Position numbers and translations under genes: made by a program. Positions 24,289 through 26,789 of a stretch of DNA of 26,789 nt are shown here, piece after piece; position 1 is the first letter of the stretch; each line of letters opens with the position of its first letter. The DNA is taken from assembly GCA_900553305.1 (NCBI GenBank), contig USDI01000006.1:1-26789 (forward strand). Direction: 5' to 3'. Under the pieces are notes generated by a model. That model searched no databases. It was not told the origin of the DNA and saw only the letters and a program-made list of their open reading frames with translations. Source of the DNA: an uncultured Lachnospiraceae bacterium. GTDB taxonomy: Bacteria; Bacillota; Clostridia; Lachnospirales; Lachnospiraceae.

Positions 24289-25815
24289 TTACTGCATCGC
24301 CAGTTCTCCGGATGCACTTACAATAAATCCGACATCTGTCACAACTCCCCCGGCTTCGATTTTCCCATTATAATCTTTGGAACGAATCGTGAGTTTCTTT
24401 CCGTCCACTGTGTATTCTCCATTCCAACCGTCTGAAAGCGTAATATTTCCGGAAAACATCACTGAAATCTCCCATGACGTTACTGCTTCTGTTCCTTCAT
24501 TTGTCACAGTCAGCTGATACTGGTAAAAGTTCTTTCCTTCGGACTCCCAGCTTCCAATTACCTGCGTGTCCACGGTAAAATCCCCATAGACCAGCTTCTG
24601 TACATTGGTGTGCTCATTTGGATTCTCATTTTGATTGCCGTCAGACTTTATGTTCGTTTCACAAGCAGTACTACTCTTTGCACTTGTGCCACCTACTACC
24701 GCAGTCTCTGATTTCTTCTCCTGATCCTTCTCCTCCTCATGGAGCAACGCATAAATCCATTTACCGCTTTCACTTAAGTCTTCCTCTGCAAAGCCGGAAG
24801 TCTTTTGACAGGAAGACGCAATCAGCGCAGAGGTTTCATTCTTATTGCAGAAGCTCCAGACTGCATAGCTGACTCCCAACTGATCCATGGTATCCACCCA
24901 GATTTCTGCCTGTGCCAAATCATTTCCACCGTTACCGCTTGCGTCACACAGCCCATATTCACTGACAAAAACCGGGATTCCGGCCGCTATGGCATCCTTC
25001 ATTTTATTTCGCAGATCTTCTTTATGTGTTGCAGCATAAAAATGAAGGGTGTACATGATATTATCGTATCCGATGACCGGATCCTTCTGCGGCTTGTCAA
25101 TCTCCTGCGACCAGGTGGGCGTTCCCACTAAGATAACCGCATCTTTCACATTGTCCCGTATCACCGGAATCACTTCTTCGGCATAGGCTTTCACGTCTTC
25201 CCATGTGGTATCGCCATTTGGCTCATTGCAGATCTCATAGATCACATGGTTCTCATCCTTGAATTTTTCTGACATTTCATCAAAAAACCGGATTGCCTCA
25301 TCTTTATGCGTCAAAGGATTCTGGTCATGCAGAACATGCCAGTCCACAATCACATACATATCTGCCTGCTTCGCGTATCCGACGCCATCTGCTACAAGCT
25401 TTTTCAGCTTTTCCTTATCACCATCCGTACAATAGCCGCCATTTTCATCGGTATACAACGCAATCCGGAACAAATTGGCTCCCCAGTCATTGCTTAACTG
25501 TATCATGGCATCCCGATTCACAAAATCCGGAAACCATGCAATTCCATGTGTACTGACACCACGAAGCTGTACCGCCTGCCCTTTTTCATCGACAAGCTGT
25601 GTTCCTTTCACAGACAATGCTCCATTTTGAGACGGACGTGCTAAAACAAAATTCCCGTTTTTTGCCACACGATTATCTTCTGCCTGTTCTGTTCTCTCTC
25701 CATCAATCTCAGAAACCTCTTTCTCTTTCCCTGCACAGGCCGCCAGATTAATACATAATATTCCCATACTTACGATCATGATAAACCGTCTGGTTCTTCC
25801 AAATCTTTTTCCCAT
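24289..25815 (-). CDS. lipoprotein GH5 endoglucanase with C-terminal CBM2-like module
   Basis: A 508-residue surface cellulase. A basic N-terminus and hydrophobic helix end in the lipobox LAAC with Cys27, so it should be anchored outside the membrane. A Glu/Asp-rich spacer precedes the GH5 (subfamily 2-like) domain, about 65-365: LRGVSTHGIAWFPDF, VIVDWHVLHD, EICNEPNGD with acid/base Glu198, and FVSEYGLC with nucleophile Glu286. A Ser/Thr/Asn/Glu-rich linker (~366-408) leads to a CBM2-like sandwich (~409-508) with W...WEISVMFSG and DGWNGEY. It cuts beta-1,4-glucan. Ribosome site AGGGAAG; promoter at 25867-25895. No polysaccharide transporter lies beside it. Confidence 0.92.
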   Translation of the reverse strand: MGKRFGRTRRFIMIVSMGILCINLAACAGKEKEVSEIDGERTEQAEDNRVAKNGNFVLARPSQNGALSVKGTQLVDEKGQAVQLRGVSTHGIAWFPDFVNRDAMIQLSNDWGANLFRIALYTDENGGYCTDGDKEKLKKLVADGVGYAKQADMYVIVDWHVLHDQNPLTHKDEAIRFFDEMSEKFKDENHVIYEICNEPNGDTTWEDVKAYAEEVIPVIRDNVKDAVILVGTPTWSQEIDKPQKDPVIGYDNIMYTLHFYAATHKEDLRNKMKDAIAAGIPVFVSEYGLCDASGNGGNDLAQAEIWVDTMDQLGVSYAVWSFCNKNETSALIASSCQKTSGFAEEDLSESGKWIYALLHEEEKDQEKKSETAVVGGTSAKSSTACETNIKSDGNQNENPNEHTNVQKLVYGDFTVDTQVIGSWESEGKNFYQYQLTVTNEGTEAVTSWEISVMFSGNITLSDGWNGEYTVDGKKLTIRSKDYNGKIEAGGVVTDVGFIVSASGELAMQ

Positions 25816-25866
25816 ATCTGTTGTCTTCCCTGTTTACAATATATTACTTAAATCTTTTACTTTATC

Positions 25867-25895
25867 AGCATATCCAATATTCCCCCAAAGTGCAA
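25867..25895 (-). promoter_or_regulatory. possible sigma-A promoter of the GH5 gene
   Basis: Minus strand TTGCAC (25890-25895), a 17-nt spacer and TATGCT (25867-25872), about 50 bp before the GH5 ATG. Both hexamers match 4 of 6. Confidence 0.4.
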
Positions 25896-25912
25896 CTGAT
25901 AGGATAAAAAGG

Positions 25913-26752
25913 TTATTTACTAAAGATAATAATTTTCTGGGCTATTTTCTTCACGAAAGGCATCCATGTTACCAGTTTATAAACCGGATTCACTACCTCC
26001 ATACCTCGGACAATATTGTCGTTTTTCACCTTGTGGAATCCTTTTGCCAGATCAGCCATTTCTTCAAAGCTGTTCGCTCCCCAGGTAAACACAGCACCGG
26101 TTGACTGGATGGATTTCTCAACTTTCTCTTTGTTCACAAATTTCGGGCACAGACATTCCAGCATGACACAGGCATTATCAAAATTATCATAAATAATCGA
26201 AAGCATCTGCTGCACCTGCTCTTTCGTAAGATACATCGAAAGCCCCTCAATGATAAAAAGCATTTTTCCTCTTACGGTTACCTGTTCTGCCCACGCCGGA
26301 TCAAAGCACGAACATCCAATTGTGGATACTCTGCCTTTTTCATTATATACCGAATCCCTCACTGCAATGGTTTCCGGCAAATCCAGGTTGTACCAGGTAA
26401 TCCTTCCATTATCCATACGATAAAATCTGGTATCCAGACCACAGGCGATATTTACTACCGTACAGTCCGGATTTTTCATAATAAAATCAGACACCAGTTC
26501 ATCAAATACTACCGTACGTGCAATAACTCCGGCACTCATAGTATTGTCCTTAGATGCCCTGGAAAAGTCATAATCCAGCTTTGCCACAATTTCCTCTGCC
26601 TTTTCATCCTTAAACTTATGCTTTGGATTCTTACTGTACATCGCACGTGCATAAAAGCTCTGCAGCATCGTCTCGGCTGCCCCGTTCAATACCGGTTTGA
26701 TTTGATCCGGAGCATCTTTTTTATTTACCTGTTTATTTTCCTGATTGACCAT
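25913..26752 (-). CDS. class I SAM-dependent methyltransferase, LCMT/TcmP type
   Basis: A 279-residue cytoplasmic methyltransferase. The SAM-binding motif is VVNIACGLDTRFYRMD (99-114), with the acidic residue at the end of strand 2 in WYNLDLPE (Asp124). IIEGLSMYLTKEQVQQML is the next family block. This set marks the leucine carboxyl methyltransferase/TcmP O-methyltransferase family. In anaerobic Firmicutes the substrates are mostly unknown. GGGAGGAG lies 13 nt before the ATG, slightly far. The gene before it is outside the window. It ends 97 bp before the GH5 gene without a clear terminator between them. Confidence 0.85.
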   Translation of the reverse strand: MVNQENKQVNKKDAPDQIKPVLNGAAETMLQSFYARAMYSKNPKHKFKDEKAEEIVAKLDYDFSRASKDNTMSAGVIARTVVFDELVSDFIMKNPDCTVVNIACGLDTRFYRMDNGRITWYNLDLPETIAVRDSVYNEKGRVSTIGCSCFDPAWAEQVTVRGKMLFIIEGLSMYLTKEQVQQMLSIIYDNFDNACVMLECLCPKFVNKEKVEKSIQSTGAVFTWGANSFEEMADLAKGFHKVKNDNIVRGMEVVNPVYKLVTWMPFVKKIAQKIIIFSK

Positions 26753-26789
26753 AATTTTACACTTCTCCTCCCATGCTTCTTTCCGCTTT

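Noticed and set aside
1..26789. tRNA/rRNA genes, CRISPR arrays, IS elements or prophage
   Set aside because: No cloverleaf, rRNA blocks, regularly spaced identical repeats, transposase or integrase motifs were seen on either strand.

Overview
The window looks like a chromosomal segment of an anaerobic, low-to-mid-GC gut Clostridium relative, most likely a motile, spore-forming Lachnospiraceae. The clues are strong AGGAGG-type ribosome sites, GTG and TTG starts, a spore-coat-type ferritin-like protein behind a sigma-G-like promoter, a chemoreceptor, a sigma-D (flagellar) type promoter, GPH sugar symport, fructan/galactoside/cellulose glycosidases and a BlaI/BlaR1-type pair. The genus is inference. 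All 19 coding genes I support lie on the minus strand, so transcription runs from right to left. No tRNA, rRNA, IS element, phage gene or CRISPR array was seen.

Layout from left to right. (1) 1-1800: 5' part of a GH32 fructosidase and a GH172 (DUF2961) enzyme, a cytoplasmic fructan/difructose-anhydride module; the leftmost ~70 bases look foreign to it. (2) 1812-2343: spore coat/ferritin-like gene with its own sigma-G-like promoter and a terminator. (3) 2341-9623: galactoside operon, transcribed TetR > GH2 beta-galactosidase-like > MelB-type symporter > GH36 alpha-galactosidase, preceded by twin 32-bp dyad repeats at the predicted start site and by a six-unit tandem repeat in the leader. (4) 9736-13156: four housekeeping-like genes, transcribed membrane protein > rhodanese-TtcA fusion > DNA-deoxyinosine glycosylase > CobW-type GTPase. 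(5) 13168-15729: BlaI repressor and M56/BlaR1-type membrane protease with an unusual extracellular domain, behind a promoter bracketed by two palindromic operators. (6) 15813-22752: five-gene unit, transcribed ene-reductase (old-yellow-enzyme/BaiCD type) > aconitase X large > aconitase X small > chemoreceptor > esterase, closed by a strong terminator. (7) 22684-23105: non-coding stretch with a repeat pair, a palindrome and a terminator. (8) 23106-24279: unknown helical protein behind a sigma-D-type promoter. (9) 24289-26752: lipoprotein GH5 cellulase with a CBM2-like module, and an LCMT/TcmP-type methyltransferase.

How the genes work together. The left third takes up and hydrolyses plant oligosaccharides inside the cell: fructans by GH172/GH32, alpha- and beta-galactosides by symporter, GH36 and GH2. 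The surface-anchored GH5 would act outside on beta-glucan. The most interesting parts are the dehydratase/ene-reductase operon that carries its own chemoreceptor, and the unknown protein under an apparent flagellar-sigma promoter.
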